Assembly (NCBI GenBank): GCA_028678445.1
Contig: JAJRDJ010000036.1
Coordinates: 1-9,930, forward strand
Source of the DNA: Methylococcaceae bacterium
Lineage (GTDB): Bacteria; Pseudomonadota; Gammaproteobacteria; Methylococcales; Methylococcaceae
Length of the DNA: 9,930 nt
Direction of reading: 5' to 3'
Shown: positions 1 to 6,774 of the stretch, in pieces
How positions within the stretch are numbered: position 1 is the first letter of the stretch
How the letters are laid out: the number at the start of each line of letters is the position of its first letter
Translations under genes and position numbers: made by a program
Notes under the pieces: generated by a model
The model's database searches: none
Seen by the model: the letters and a program-made list of their open reading frames with translations, nothing else
What the model was told of the DNA's origin: nothing

Positions 1-906
1 GCCACGATCGTGTCGGGCGATACCGGTATTGGCAGCGTGGCCAATATCACCTTTGACAAAAATGACCTCAAGAGCACCGCGCCGGAGATATCCATCCACA
101 CGGGCAGGAATTTCACGCCCAGCCAACAAAACATTCCCTACGCCAAGTACAGCATCGTGCCCAGGACCAAATCGGATGCCTGGTGCGATCCCGCGGCCAA
201 CCCGTCCCTTTCCGAGAATACCAGCTACGACCAATGCTATGGCAATGCCTATGACGCCCGATGGGTCGTGCTCGATTTCAACAAACTTAAGAAACAGGGT
301 GTCGGCACGGTGGCGGTGGAAATCACGGCGCGGCGTTATCTTATCGGGGATGCCAATGACGCCAGTAACAACCTGGTTCCGGCGCTTACCGTGTTCCAGG
401 GCCTGCAAAATCAGGGCGGATGGGGGCATTGGTTTCCCAATCAGTTCCAGGGTTCTCGGCAGTTCTGGGGCTGGAAGCTGACGCCTTTCACCGGCGGCAC
501 CACCAACAGCAGCGGTTGGACCACGGGATTTGGGGACAACCCCCTCTCGACAGTCACAGTTGATGGCGTCCTCAAACTGAAGGGGGGCGGGAATAATTAT
601 TTAAGCGTGGCGGTGGGTGGCGATGCCCGCGATCGGAAGAACATCCACGACGTCAATTTCGAGCTGGTGGTGAAAGTGACAAATTACAAAAAACCTGCAC
701 CTGCCGCACCAGGCACTACGAGTTGTGGTTTTCCCGCGGGATACGATGACTGTGGCTGCAGGGCTGGCACTCACTGGCATCCACAAATGAATCACTGCAT
801 GGCGGACGAACTATTCGCGGGCGGCTATGAAAATGAAGCCGTGCAGGGGGCTCAATGTGCGGCATGCGGCTGCAAGCGCACCCAGGCCTTTGGCAAATGC
901 CCGTAG
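1..906 (+). CDS. Secreted-looking protein of unknown function with Cys/His-rich C-terminal tail (5' partial)
   Basis: The frame is open from base 1 and ends at TAG 904-906. A GTG at 10-12 could be a start, but no ribosome site is visible, and the preceding codons (Ala-Thr-Ile) read like the start of a mature secreted chain. I therefore take the gene to begin upstream, probably with a signal peptide. Numbering from the GTG, residues 1-225 are rich in Gly, Asn, Thr and aromatic residues, as in beta-sandwich extracellular proteins, and carry only two Cys (59, 76). After a Pro/Ala linker (about 228-235), the last 60 residues hold eight Cys (239, 248, 250, 263, 283, 286, 288, 297) and His 255, 257 and 262. 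This could be a disulfide-knit or metal-binding module. I do not recognise the family. A copper link is suggested only by the neighbours. It converges with the ubiA remnant. Confidence 0.75.
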   Translation, partial: ATIVSGDTGIGSVANITFDKNDLKSTAPEISIHTGRNFTPSQQNIPYAKYSIVPRTKSDAWCDPAANPSLSENTSYDQCYGNAYDARWVVLDFNKLKKQGVGTVAVEITARRYLIGDANDASNNLVPALTVFQGLQNQGGWGHWFPNQFQGSRQFWGWKLTPFTGGTTNSSGWTTGFGDNPLSTVTVDGVLKLKGGGNNYLSVAVGGDARDRKNIHDVNFELVVKVTNYKKPAPAAPGTTSCGFPAGYDDCGCRAGTHWHPQMNHCMADELFAGGYENEAVQGAQCAACGCKRTQAFGKCP

Positions 907-943
907 AAGCTCACGAGTAAGTCGAAGCGCTTCCGAGGTCACT

Positions 944-975
944 CGATTGGCGCGGCCAATCAGCCGCGCCAATCG
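944..975. other. Perfect 13-bp inverted repeat between convergent genes
   Basis: Arms 944-956 (CGATTGGCGCGGC) and 963-975 are perfect reverse complements around a 6-base loop. It lies 38 bases after the stop of the first gene and before the 3' end of the convergent ubiA remnant, a position suited to a bidirectional terminator or a 3' mRNA-stabilising hairpin. No T-run follows on either strand, so it is not a canonical intrinsic terminator. Confidence 0.55.
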
Positions 976-1029
976 GCAGAAGCCGTTGCAAGGCCCGGGA
1001 AAAGCGCTATTCCGCGCTGGATCATTCGC

Positions 1030-1404
1030 TCAAGCCAGCAGGTAATCCACCCTGATGCCGGCGAATATCACGGCGCCGAACCACTGGTTGTTGAGGAAAG
1101 CCCGGAAGCAAGTGGGCTTGTCGCGATGGCGGATCAGTTCTTGCTGATAGATGAAGAGCCCTGCCCAGGCGGCGATGGGCCGCTGCCGCGTGCGTTCGAC
1201 ATGCGGGTCAAAGTCACGGTCCGCATAGTCGTTGATAACGCAACCGGCCACCCGCATCACGAGGGCACCCAGCACGAGGACTCGTGTCTCCGGGTGTCCC
1301 TGTCCCGCTCTCCACAAGGCGCAGAGACCCGGCCCCGCCCTTATTATCATGGCATTCGCGCTGCGGCCTGTGACCCTGTTAGGCAATTGTGAGCAATTCA
1401 ACAA
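1030..1404 (-). pseudogene. ubiA: Remnant of a second ubiA (4-hydroxybenzoate polyprenyltransferase), internally deleted
   Basis: The minus frame encodes two blocks matching the intact UbiA at 7412-8296. The first matches UbiA residues about 35-92 and includes the first Asp-rich motif NDYADRDFD. The second matches residues about 251-294 (AGLFIYQQ to the C-terminus, ending at the same stop position). The blocks meet at RPIAAWAGLF, so about 157 codons are gone, including the second Asp motif needed for Mg-diphosphate binding. A further 9-bp in-frame deletion removes three residues near 1280. Recognisable similarity stops at about 1334; the 23 or so codons upstream to the ATG at 1404 are unrelated to UbiA, so the native start and first helix are missing. 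By hand count, 1030-1165 matches 7412-7547 at about 84% of bases with no gap. The frame stays open for 124 codons, but prenyltransferase activity is not credible. Confidence 0.9.
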
Positions 1405-1446
1405 TGACAGCCCCCTCCCGAAAACCGCCTTAATCCAGGGCGCAGC

Positions 1447-2706
1447 ATGCTATTCAGTGCGGTGAAAAAAATCCTGGCGGTCACTATAGCCCTTGCGGGT
1501 ATTGGTCTGATTCTCTGGCTGGACAACTGGTTCATGGATCATACCGACATGCCCAAGCTTAACCAGAACATGAGTTACGGCCTGTTGTTGCTGGTGGGGG
1601 CGCTGACGGGGTTTCACTGCGTGGGCATGTGCGGCCCCCTCGTTGTCGGCTACATCGCCAAAGACGCCACTAGCGGCACGAGATCCCACCTATCCCATGT
1701 CCAGTACGGCATCGGGAAGACGCTGTCTTACACCGTCATCGGCGGCACGCTGGGCGCTTTCGGGGCCGTGATCGCCTTTACGCCCCGAACTCAGGGCTTG
1801 GTGGGTATTGCCGCCGGGGTGTTCCTGATCCTGTTCGGCCTGCACATGTTGAACGCCTTTCTAGCGCTGCGGCATTTCTACATCAAACCACCCGCCTTCA
1901 TGATGCGGCTAGTCGGCAGGGAATACCGGAAACACCATAATCCCCTGGTGATCGGCTTGCTCAATGGCCTGATGATTATCTGCGGCCCGCTGCAGGCCAT
2001 GTATGTGATGGCCGCTGGCAGCGGCAGTTGGGCCGAGGGTGCCAGGATTATGTTCTTTTTCGGCCTGGGAACTCTGCCGCTGCTCCTGGGCTTCGGGTTT
2101 CTGACCAGTCTCGTATCGGCAAATCTGGCGCCCAAACTACTCAAGGCCTCGGGCGTGATTGTCATCATCCTTGGGACGATCATGCTCAATCGAGGCATGG
2201 CCCTGGCGGGGTCGGGATTCGATTTCAACACGCTGGTGGCACGCATTTCGACGGCGCTGGCGCCGAGCGTGGCCAAAACGGCAAGCTGCGAACTGGAGCA
2301 AACCATAGAAATGGATGTGTTATCCGGCCAGTTTGTCCCCAACCAATTTGTCCTGCGCAAGGGCGTGCCGGTGAAATGGGTCATCAATGGCAAGGAATTG
2401 AATGCCTGCAACAACAGTATCGTGGTGCCAGGTTACGACCTCAAAATCATGTTGCATCCCGGAATCCAAGTCGTCGAATTCACCCCCGAGGAAGCCGAAG
2501 TCATTTCCTGGAGTTGCTGGATGGGCATGATTCCCGGCAACTTTATCGTAGTGGACAATCCGCCACCTGGTGAAGTTGAAGCGAAACCGGATGTTTCAAT
2601 ATACCGGCAAGCCCAGAATGCGTTGAAGCAATTCATGATCAGCATGGAGCGGTTGAAACAGCAATCACTACTGATCCTCCGTGAATGGTGGCAGCGTGCG
2701 GCGTAG
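1447..2706 (+). CDS. TauE/SafE-type (DsbD_2-like) membrane protein with C-terminal cupredoxin-like domain
   Basis: A 419-residue inner-membrane protein. One N-terminal helix (about 8-25) is followed by a multi-helix core (about 43-255). The core carries the family hallmark C58-x3-C62-G-P and a second repeat-related CGP at 179-181 (NGLMIICGPLQ). Residues about 283-369 form a cupredoxin-like domain with C321 in NACNN and C357-W-M359-G-M361, matching the Cys...Cys-x-Met-x-Met pattern of copper-binding cupredoxin modules. A C-terminal tail (about 385-419) is helical and basic. In related proteins this architecture accompanies copper P-type ATPases and cytochrome oxidase assembly genes. I infer a role in copper handling across the inner membrane, not sulfite export. 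The N-terminal HMA domain often present in such fusions is absent. The ATG at 1447 has only a weak AGGG upstream; GTG at 1462 is an in-frame alternative. It is convergent with copA, 191 bp apart. Confidence 0.85.
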   Translation: MLFSAVKKILAVTIALAGIGLILWLDNWFMDHTDMPKLNQNMSYGLLLLVGALTGFHCVGMCGPLVVGYIAKDATSGTRSHLSHVQYGIGKTLSYTVIGGTLGAFGAVIAFTPRTQGLVGIAAGVFLILFGLHMLNAFLALRHFYIKPPAFMMRLVGREYRKHHNPLVIGLLNGLMIICGPLQAMYVMAAGSGSWAEGARIMFFFGLGTLPLLLGFGFLTSLVSANLAPKLLKASGVIVIILGTIMLNRGMALAGSGFDFNTLVARISTALAPSVAKTASCELEQTIEMDVLSGQFVPNQFVLRKGVPVKWVINGKELNACNNSIVVPGYDLKIMLHPGIQVVEFTPEEAEVISWSCWMGMIPGNFIVVDNPPPGEVEAKPDVSIYRQAQNALKQFMISMERLKQQSLLILREWWQRAA

Positions 2707-2897
2707 TCGCTATGTTCTCAGTGGCCGGCTGGCAGTTTCGGTAGGGGGATGCTTGGCAGCATGACATGACCGTGGTTGTGCTGGGAATGTACTGGCTGGT
2801 CAAGCAGAAAGCCGATTACAGTGGTTGGTGCTGCCGTTCAATGACCGCTTCTGGAGGGAATACGGCAAAGTAGCACGAAACTCACCGTACCTATGGG
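2707..2897 (+). other. Convergent intergenic region with a possible frameshifted gene remnant
   Basis: No complete gene is convincing here. From ATG 2766 a 35-codon frame reads MTVVVLGMYWLVKQKADYSG and stops at TAG 2871. At about 2820 a one-base frame change would continue into WLVLPFNDRFWREYGKVARN, which looks more protein-like than the end of the first frame. This could be the ruin of a small membrane protein that once followed the TauE/SafE gene. I do not recognise the family, and short reading frames of this kind can arise by chance. A weak hairpin (ATGCT/AGCAT) lies at about 2748-2761, with no T-run. Confidence 0.3.
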
Positions 2898-5360
2898 CTA
2901 CTTACGTTGCAGACGCAACGAATTCAGCACCACGGATACCGAACTGAACGCCATGGCCATGCAGGCTATCATGGGGTTCAGTTTGCCGGAAATGGCAATG
3001 GGAATGGCCAGACTGTTGTAGCCCAAGGCCCAGAACAGGTTCTGCTGGATGATCTTGAGCGTTTTTCCGCTCAGTTCCATGGCCTCGGCGACTTTGGCGA
3101 TATCGCCATTGGCGAGTATGAGATCGGCGGTTTCGATGGCCACATCGGTCCCGGTGCCGATGGCAAAGCCCACGTCGGCAGCGGCCAGTGCCGGGGCATC
3201 GTTGATTCCATCACCGATCATGCCAACCTTGGCGCCCTTCTTTTGGAGTTCACGAAGAATCTCGAGTTTACGCTCTGGGTGAGCATGAGCAATGAATGTC
3301 TTTATGCCGACACGATCAGCAATGTAGCGGGCCGTCGCTTCGGTGTCACCCGTCACCATGAGGGCGTCCACGCCCAGTCTTTTCAGTCGGTCAATGGCTT
3401 CCAGCGCGCCTTCCCGCGGACGGTCGGCGATGCCGAGCAGGGCGGCCGCCCGGCCATCCAGGGCTAGAAAAACCGGAGTCTTGCCCTGCGTGGCCAGCAG
3501 CGAGGACTGGTCCGCCAGCGCGCTGATATCCACGCCCGACTCAGCCATCCAGGCATGGTTGCCGATCATCAAGCCGTGCCCTTGCACGCGCGCCTGGATG
3601 CCGCGCCCGGGAACCGTCGCAAATTCCTCAGCCTCGTAGACGGGATGTTCCAATTCCTTCGCATAGGAAAGGATGGCCTTGCTGAGAAAATGTTCGGAAC
3701 GGACTTCACTTCCGGCCGCCAGCGACAGGATTTCAGCGTCTGCAAGTGCGGAAACATTCCAGAAGTCGGTTACCTTCGGTTTGCCCTCGGTGATGGTGCC
3801 GGTCTTGTCGAAGATCACTGTGTTCAGTTGGGTGGCTATCTCCAGACTTTCGCCATTGCGAATGTAGATGCCGCGTTCCGCGGCCTGACCTGTTCCCACC
3901 ATGATGGCGGCCGGCGTGGCGAGTCCCAGCGTACAGGGGCAAGCAATCAGGAGGACCGCGATTCCGTTGCTGAAGGCGGCGCTGAGCGGCGCCCCGGCCA
4001 ACAGCCAGCCCGCGAAAGTCGCGCCGCTGATGACCAGTACACTGGGCACGAACATGGCGGCGATACGATCGACGGTTTTCTGGATTGGCAGTTTTGAGGA
4101 TTGCGCCTGATCCACCATGTGGATGATGCCCGCCAGTACGGTATCCGTGCCCACGGCGGACACCCGCACCTGCAAGGCGCCGGTGCCGTTGATGCAGCCG
4201 CCCACCACAGAATGTCCGGCGGTCCTGATCACCGGCAGGCTTTCGCCGGTCAGCATCGCTTCGTCGACCCTGGATGCCCCTTCGACGACCACGCCATCCG
4301 TTGGAATCTTGTCCCCCGGGCGGATGACGATCAGATCGCCGGGCCGCAACTCGTCGACCGGCACCGAGATCTCCTTGCCATCACGCAGCAGATGGGCGGT
4401 GGGTGGCTGCAGATCGAGCAGACGCCGAATGGCGGCATGGGCACGTCCCTTGGCACGCTCCTCGAGATAGCGGCCCAGCAGGATAAAGGTGATGATGCCA
4501 CCGACGGCATCGAAGTAAAGATAAGGGCGCTTGAACAACAGCGACGAGGTACTGAAGAGATAGGCAGATCCCGCGCCCAGGGCGATTTGGGTGTCCATGT
4601 TCACCAAACGCTGTTTTGCCAGCTTGATGGCCTTGTCAAGGAAGGGCTTGCCGGCCCAGAAGAAGACGGGGGTGCTGAGCAGGAATTGCGCCCAGCGCCA
4701 AACGCCGCCTGGCCAGCCCGCCATGGCGATGACTGTGACGGGGACACTCAGGGCCGCTGACCATAATACGCGTCGACCGGCGTCCTGCAGCCGCAGTTCC
4801 TGCCGCTCCATCAGGAGTTTCCGCTCGATCAGGCTGCCCACCGGCAAGGCCCGGTAACCCAGGTTGCTGACGATGGCATGGGCATCCGCCTCGGGAATGT
4901 CGCCGATGAGCACGGCGGTCTCCGTCGCCGTATTCACTTGGACCTGACGCACCCGGGGGTCTCGCCCCAGCTTGAGTTCGATCAGCAGGGCACAGGAGCC
5001 ACACGTCATGCCCTCAACGGCGAAGCGGATTTCACGTTCCTCACCCGTGGTGCGGAGTGTGGCACGGTCGATCCGCTGCTTGTCATCGGCCCGGCCGAGG
5101 TTCGGAATGACCGCTTCCAGTAGCGCAATGAGGCTGCCCCGAGGGAGTTGCCTAGGATCAAAGTCTATGGCGAGCGAACCGAGCTGCGGAACACTCCTTA
5201 CCCGACAGATGGCGGGCCGTTTGCGCAAGAGGATTTCGAGAGCATAGACCCGTTCAGGGTCCTTGCGGAATGTCGGAACGACAATCCTTACCCGCCGCCG
5301 CAAGACATGCTCAAGACGAAAAAAGCTTGGCGGCATGGAGCCGGTATTGAGGGCGGACAT
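2898..5360 (-). CDS. copA: Copper-translocating P1B-type ATPase (CopA/CcoI type)
   Basis: An 820-residue ATPase that uses ATP to move Cu(I) out across the inner membrane, for detoxification or for loading periplasmic cuproproteins such as oxidases. The N-terminus holds a cysteine-less HMA-like domain (about 20-88), then a classical HMA with GMTCGSC (Cys 120 and 123). The ATPase core has TGES 371-374 (actuator), the transmembrane Cu site CPC 474-476, DKTGT 518-522 with phosphorylated Asp518, GDGIND 716-721, Tyr781-Asn782 in the seventh core helix, and M803 with Ser806-Ser807 in the eighth. The CPC/YN/MxxSS set is that of Cu(I) pumps. Oddly, the signature SEHP of the nucleotide-binding domain reads SEHF (His557-Phe558). 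The start ATG at 5360 follows GGAG at a good spacing and lies 24 bp after a possible small ORF, suggesting an operon with the small genes upstream. Whether its role is resistance or oxidase assembly is not settled. Confidence 0.96.
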   Translation of the reverse strand: MSALNTGSMPPSFFRLEHVLRRRVRIVVPTFRKDPERVYALEILLRKRPAICRVRSVPQLGSLAIDFDPRQLPRGSLIALLEAVIPNLGRADDKQRIDRATLRTTGEEREIRFAVEGMTCGSCALLIELKLGRDPRVRQVQVNTATETAVLIGDIPEADAHAIVSNLGYRALPVGSLIERKLLMERQELRLQDAGRRVLWSAALSVPVTVIAMAGWPGGVWRWAQFLLSTPVFFWAGKPFLDKAIKLAKQRLVNMDTQIALGAGSAYLFSTSSLLFKRPYLYFDAVGGIITFILLGRYLEERAKGRAHAAIRRLLDLQPPTAHLLRDGKEISVPVDELRPGDLIVIRPGDKIPTDGVVVEGASRVDEAMLTGESLPVIRTAGHSVVGGCINGTGALQVRVSAVGTDTVLAGIIHMVDQAQSSKLPIQKTVDRIAAMFVPSVLVISGATFAGWLLAGAPLSAAFSNGIAVLLIACPCTLGLATPAAIMVGTGQAAERGIYIRNGESLEIATQLNTVIFDKTGTITEGKPKVTDFWNVSALADAEILSLAAGSEVRSEHFLSKAILSYAKELEHPVYEAEEFATVPGRGIQARVQGHGLMIGNHAWMAESGVDISALADQSSLLATQGKTPVFLALDGRAAALLGIADRPREGALEAIDRLKRLGVDALMVTGDTEATARYIADRVGIKTFIAHAHPERKLEILRELQKKGAKVGMIGDGINDAPALAAADVGFAIGTGTDVAIETADLILANGDIAKVAEAMELSGKTLKIIQQNLFWALGYNSLAIPIAISGKLNPMIACMAMAFSSVSVVLNSLRLQRK

Positions 5361-5384
5361 GGGGCGCTCCGGTGGCGGTTGCGA

Positions 5385-5525
5385 TCAGGCGGGTTTTGGC
5401 AATCTGGCCGGCACCGTTTGATAGTTCAGGTGGAGGGTGGCGCCCCACTCAGAGCGATAGGTCCAGGTCCGTGGGAGCCATTCGTGAAGGATCTGATGGC
5501 GGTGGCGCTTGATCATGTAGAGCAT
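5385..5525 (-). CDS. Possible 46-residue ORF immediately upstream of copA
   Basis: From ATG 5525 this frame encodes MLYMIKRHRHQILHEWLPRT and continues to 46 residues, ending in TGA 24 bp before copA. The frame is open further upstream to about 5573 without an ATG, reading WITEFIIDHV just before the Met. Composition (Trp, Tyr, His, mixed charge) looks protein-like and the spacing to copA would suit translational coupling. No good ribosome site precedes the ATG; a GGAG lies about 17 bases away. It may instead be the 3' end of a decayed gene: a different frame (ATG 5668 to stop 5537) covers the adjacent stretch, and a single frame change near 5555 would join the two. No family recognised. Confidence 0.3.
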   Translation of the reverse strand: MLYMIKRHRHQILHEWLPRTWTYRSEWGATLHLNYQTVPARLPKPA

Positions 5526-5664
5526 GACGTGGTCAATTATGAACTCCGTGATCCAGGGGGCTTTTGCCCCGTCTTAGCGCCGATGGTAGCCAGGGCCCGG
5601 TTGCCCCGGAGCCTGCTGGTTATCGCTCGTCCCATGGCGATGGCGTCGGTTCGTGTGCCCAGAC

Positions 5665-5901
5665 TCATGGGCGCGGCAGGACATGCCGGGCCAGGTCCGC
5701 GAAAGCGCGGACCGTATCGAGAAAGCGGATCTACAACTTGCGCTTGCGAGGATAGCGATCGACCCTGTAAATCCCCTCCAGGTCCCCCCGCTTCGAGACC
5801 AACTGAAGGCCCGATTCCGGTTCGCAAAAGATGGCGGCAAGTGCGAAGCGCAGATGATCTCGGGAGCGAAAATAGAATAGAACCTGCTCTTGAATCGACA
5901 T
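5665..5901 (-). pseudogene. Small HMA-like (cysteine-less metal-associated fold) gene interrupted by an amber codon
   Basis: From ATG 5901 the frame encodes 56 residues (MSIQEQVLFYFRSRDHLRFA onward) to TAG 5731-5733, then runs 21 more protein-like codons (IRFLDTVRAFADLARHVLPR) to TGA 5665-5667. Laid against the cysteine-less first domain of the neighbouring CopA, it matches across the TAG: EPE/DPE, GIYRVDRYP/AICRVRSVP, then KL-stop-IRF/SLAIDF, followed by a helical segment. The TAG falls opposite Ala64 of CopA, in the last beta strand. Small cysteine-less HMA-like proteins encoded next to copper ATPases are familiar, so I infer this was one. A nonsense mutation, a sequencing error or a genuinely shorter 56-residue protein are all possible. 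No strong ribosome site precedes the ATG. It lies 62 bp after the Met/His-rich gene, same strand. Confidence 0.5.
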
Positions 5902-5963
5902 GCCAAGGGGGTGAGCGATGGGTTAACGATACGGCCCATTCACGGGCGGATCCGAAGGGGCCG

Positions 5964-6389
5964 TCAGGTCTTTTTGCCTTGGGTTTTACCTTCGGAGGAT
6001 TCGTCGTCAGCACATTCCTTGCACTCAGAAACTAGGTCTTCCAGGTTTTTCCTTTGCGGCTGGACGAAGTCCTTGCCTTTGTCGGTGATGCTGGTCGCCG
6101 AGCGGATGATTTCCTTGCGGTATTTATGCGCGTAATAGCCGGCTGCCACGCCCAGTCCGAATATCACCAATGGATGTCTGCTCAAAACGCCAAGGAAACT
6201 TCGCCCGGTGTGGGTGGTGGCGGCAACCGCCGCGGTTCCCATGGCCGCCATGCCGGTGTGTCGCGGCATGTTAGCCATCATGTGTCCGGCCGGCATCTGC
6301 TCCATCATGGCGCCCATGCTGCCATTGCCTTTCACGGCGTGACTGACTGCGGATTTGGCGGCGTCCGCCGTGCCGTGTACGTGTGCCAT
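5964..6389 (-). CDS. Met/His-rich single-pass membrane protein, likely copper-associated
   Basis: A 141-residue protein. The first 50 residues hold ten Met (including 25, 28, 29, 32, 37, 38, 41, 47 and 50) and five His (3, 5, 17, 36, 44), a composition typical of Cu(I)/Ag(I)-binding segments. One membrane helix follows (about 73-90, HPLVIFGLGVAAGYYAHKY), then a charged, helical C-terminal tail with C123-K-E-C126 and a Lys/Glu-rich end. No signal peptide is evident. The start ATG at 6389 has a strong AAGGAG ribosome site six or seven bases upstream. The helix and basic flank resemble the small YtxH/DUF5132-like proteins found beside HMA-domain ATPases; that comparison is from memory and not tested. 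Its position upstream of the HMA-like remnant and copA on the same strand supports a copper-buffering or ATPase-partner role, which is inference. Confidence 0.8.
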   Translation of the reverse strand: MAHVHGTADAAKSAVSHAVKGNGSMGAMMEQMPAGHMMANMPRHTGMAAMGTAAVAATTHTGRSFLGVLSRHPLVIFGLGVAAGYYAHKYRKEIIRSATSITDKGKDFVQPQRKNLEDLVSECKECADDESSEGKTQGKKT

Positions 6390-6532
6390 AGTGTCTCCTT
6401 GGTTTGTGTCAGGGTAAGGTTCGCGGGAGGATGATTCGAATCCAGGGAGCCAGCGGTCTGCTCCAGTGCAGGTATGACGCCGGCTTCAATGGGATTTGTT
6501 CGAGGAAACCATTCCAATGATATCGCCTTTGG

Positions 6533-6664
6533 TCAGCCTAAGGTATAACCCCCCAAATCGGCCTCGCACCAGAACTGTTTCTCGCCTTACCGGCTCAGCA
6601 CCATGAAATCCGGCACCTCCTCGTGCAACCGGCAAACATCGCAACAACGCACGGATTGATTCAT
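6533..6664 (-). CDS. Cys-rich mini-ORF (25 codons, or 42 residues if the TAA at 6587-6589 is a lesion)
   Basis: From ATG 6664 the frame reads MNQSVRCCDVCRLHEEVPDF then five more residues to TAA 6587-6589. Beyond the stop it continues in protein-like fashion (GEKQFWCEADLGGYTLG) to TGA 6533-6535. Cys at 7, 8 and 11, plus a Cys in the part after the stop, suggest a small metal-binding or zinc-ribbon-like peptide. It lies 110 bp downstream of the 78-residue gene on the same strand. I do not recognise it. At this length the frame could be fortuitous; conserved homologues would be needed to accept either the 25-residue or the longer form. Confidence 0.3.
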
Positions 6665-6774
6665 CGGGTCATTTTCTGTAGCAAAGGGTAGCCGGATTCT
6701 GGGTTTTTCGGGGGGGCGTGAAAAGCTGGACCCGATGTCGCGAGGCGAAAGATGGGCCCGGAGCCGAGGCGCAT

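Noticed and set aside
4101..4760. 219-codon plus-strand frame inside copA
   Set aside because: It is entirely antisense to the conserved ATPase core, a typical shadow in GC-rich DNA.
5148..6035. 295-codon plus-strand open frame across the 5' end of copA and the upstream region
   Set aside because: It runs antisense to the well-supported copA N-terminus and HMA-like frame, has low-complexity Arg/Pro/Gly composition and no recognisable domain. It is a GC-driven shadow.
6332..6517. 61-codon minus-strand frame overlapping the ribosome site and start of the 141-residue gene
   Set aside because: It has no ribosome site or recognisable features and conflicts with the strong start at 6389.
6526..6543. 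CCTT-N10-AAGG dyad upstream of the Met/His-rich gene as a CueR/MerR-type operator
   Set aside because: The arms are only four bases, no promoter with the typical 19-bp spacer is visible, and it lies about 140 bp from the start codon.
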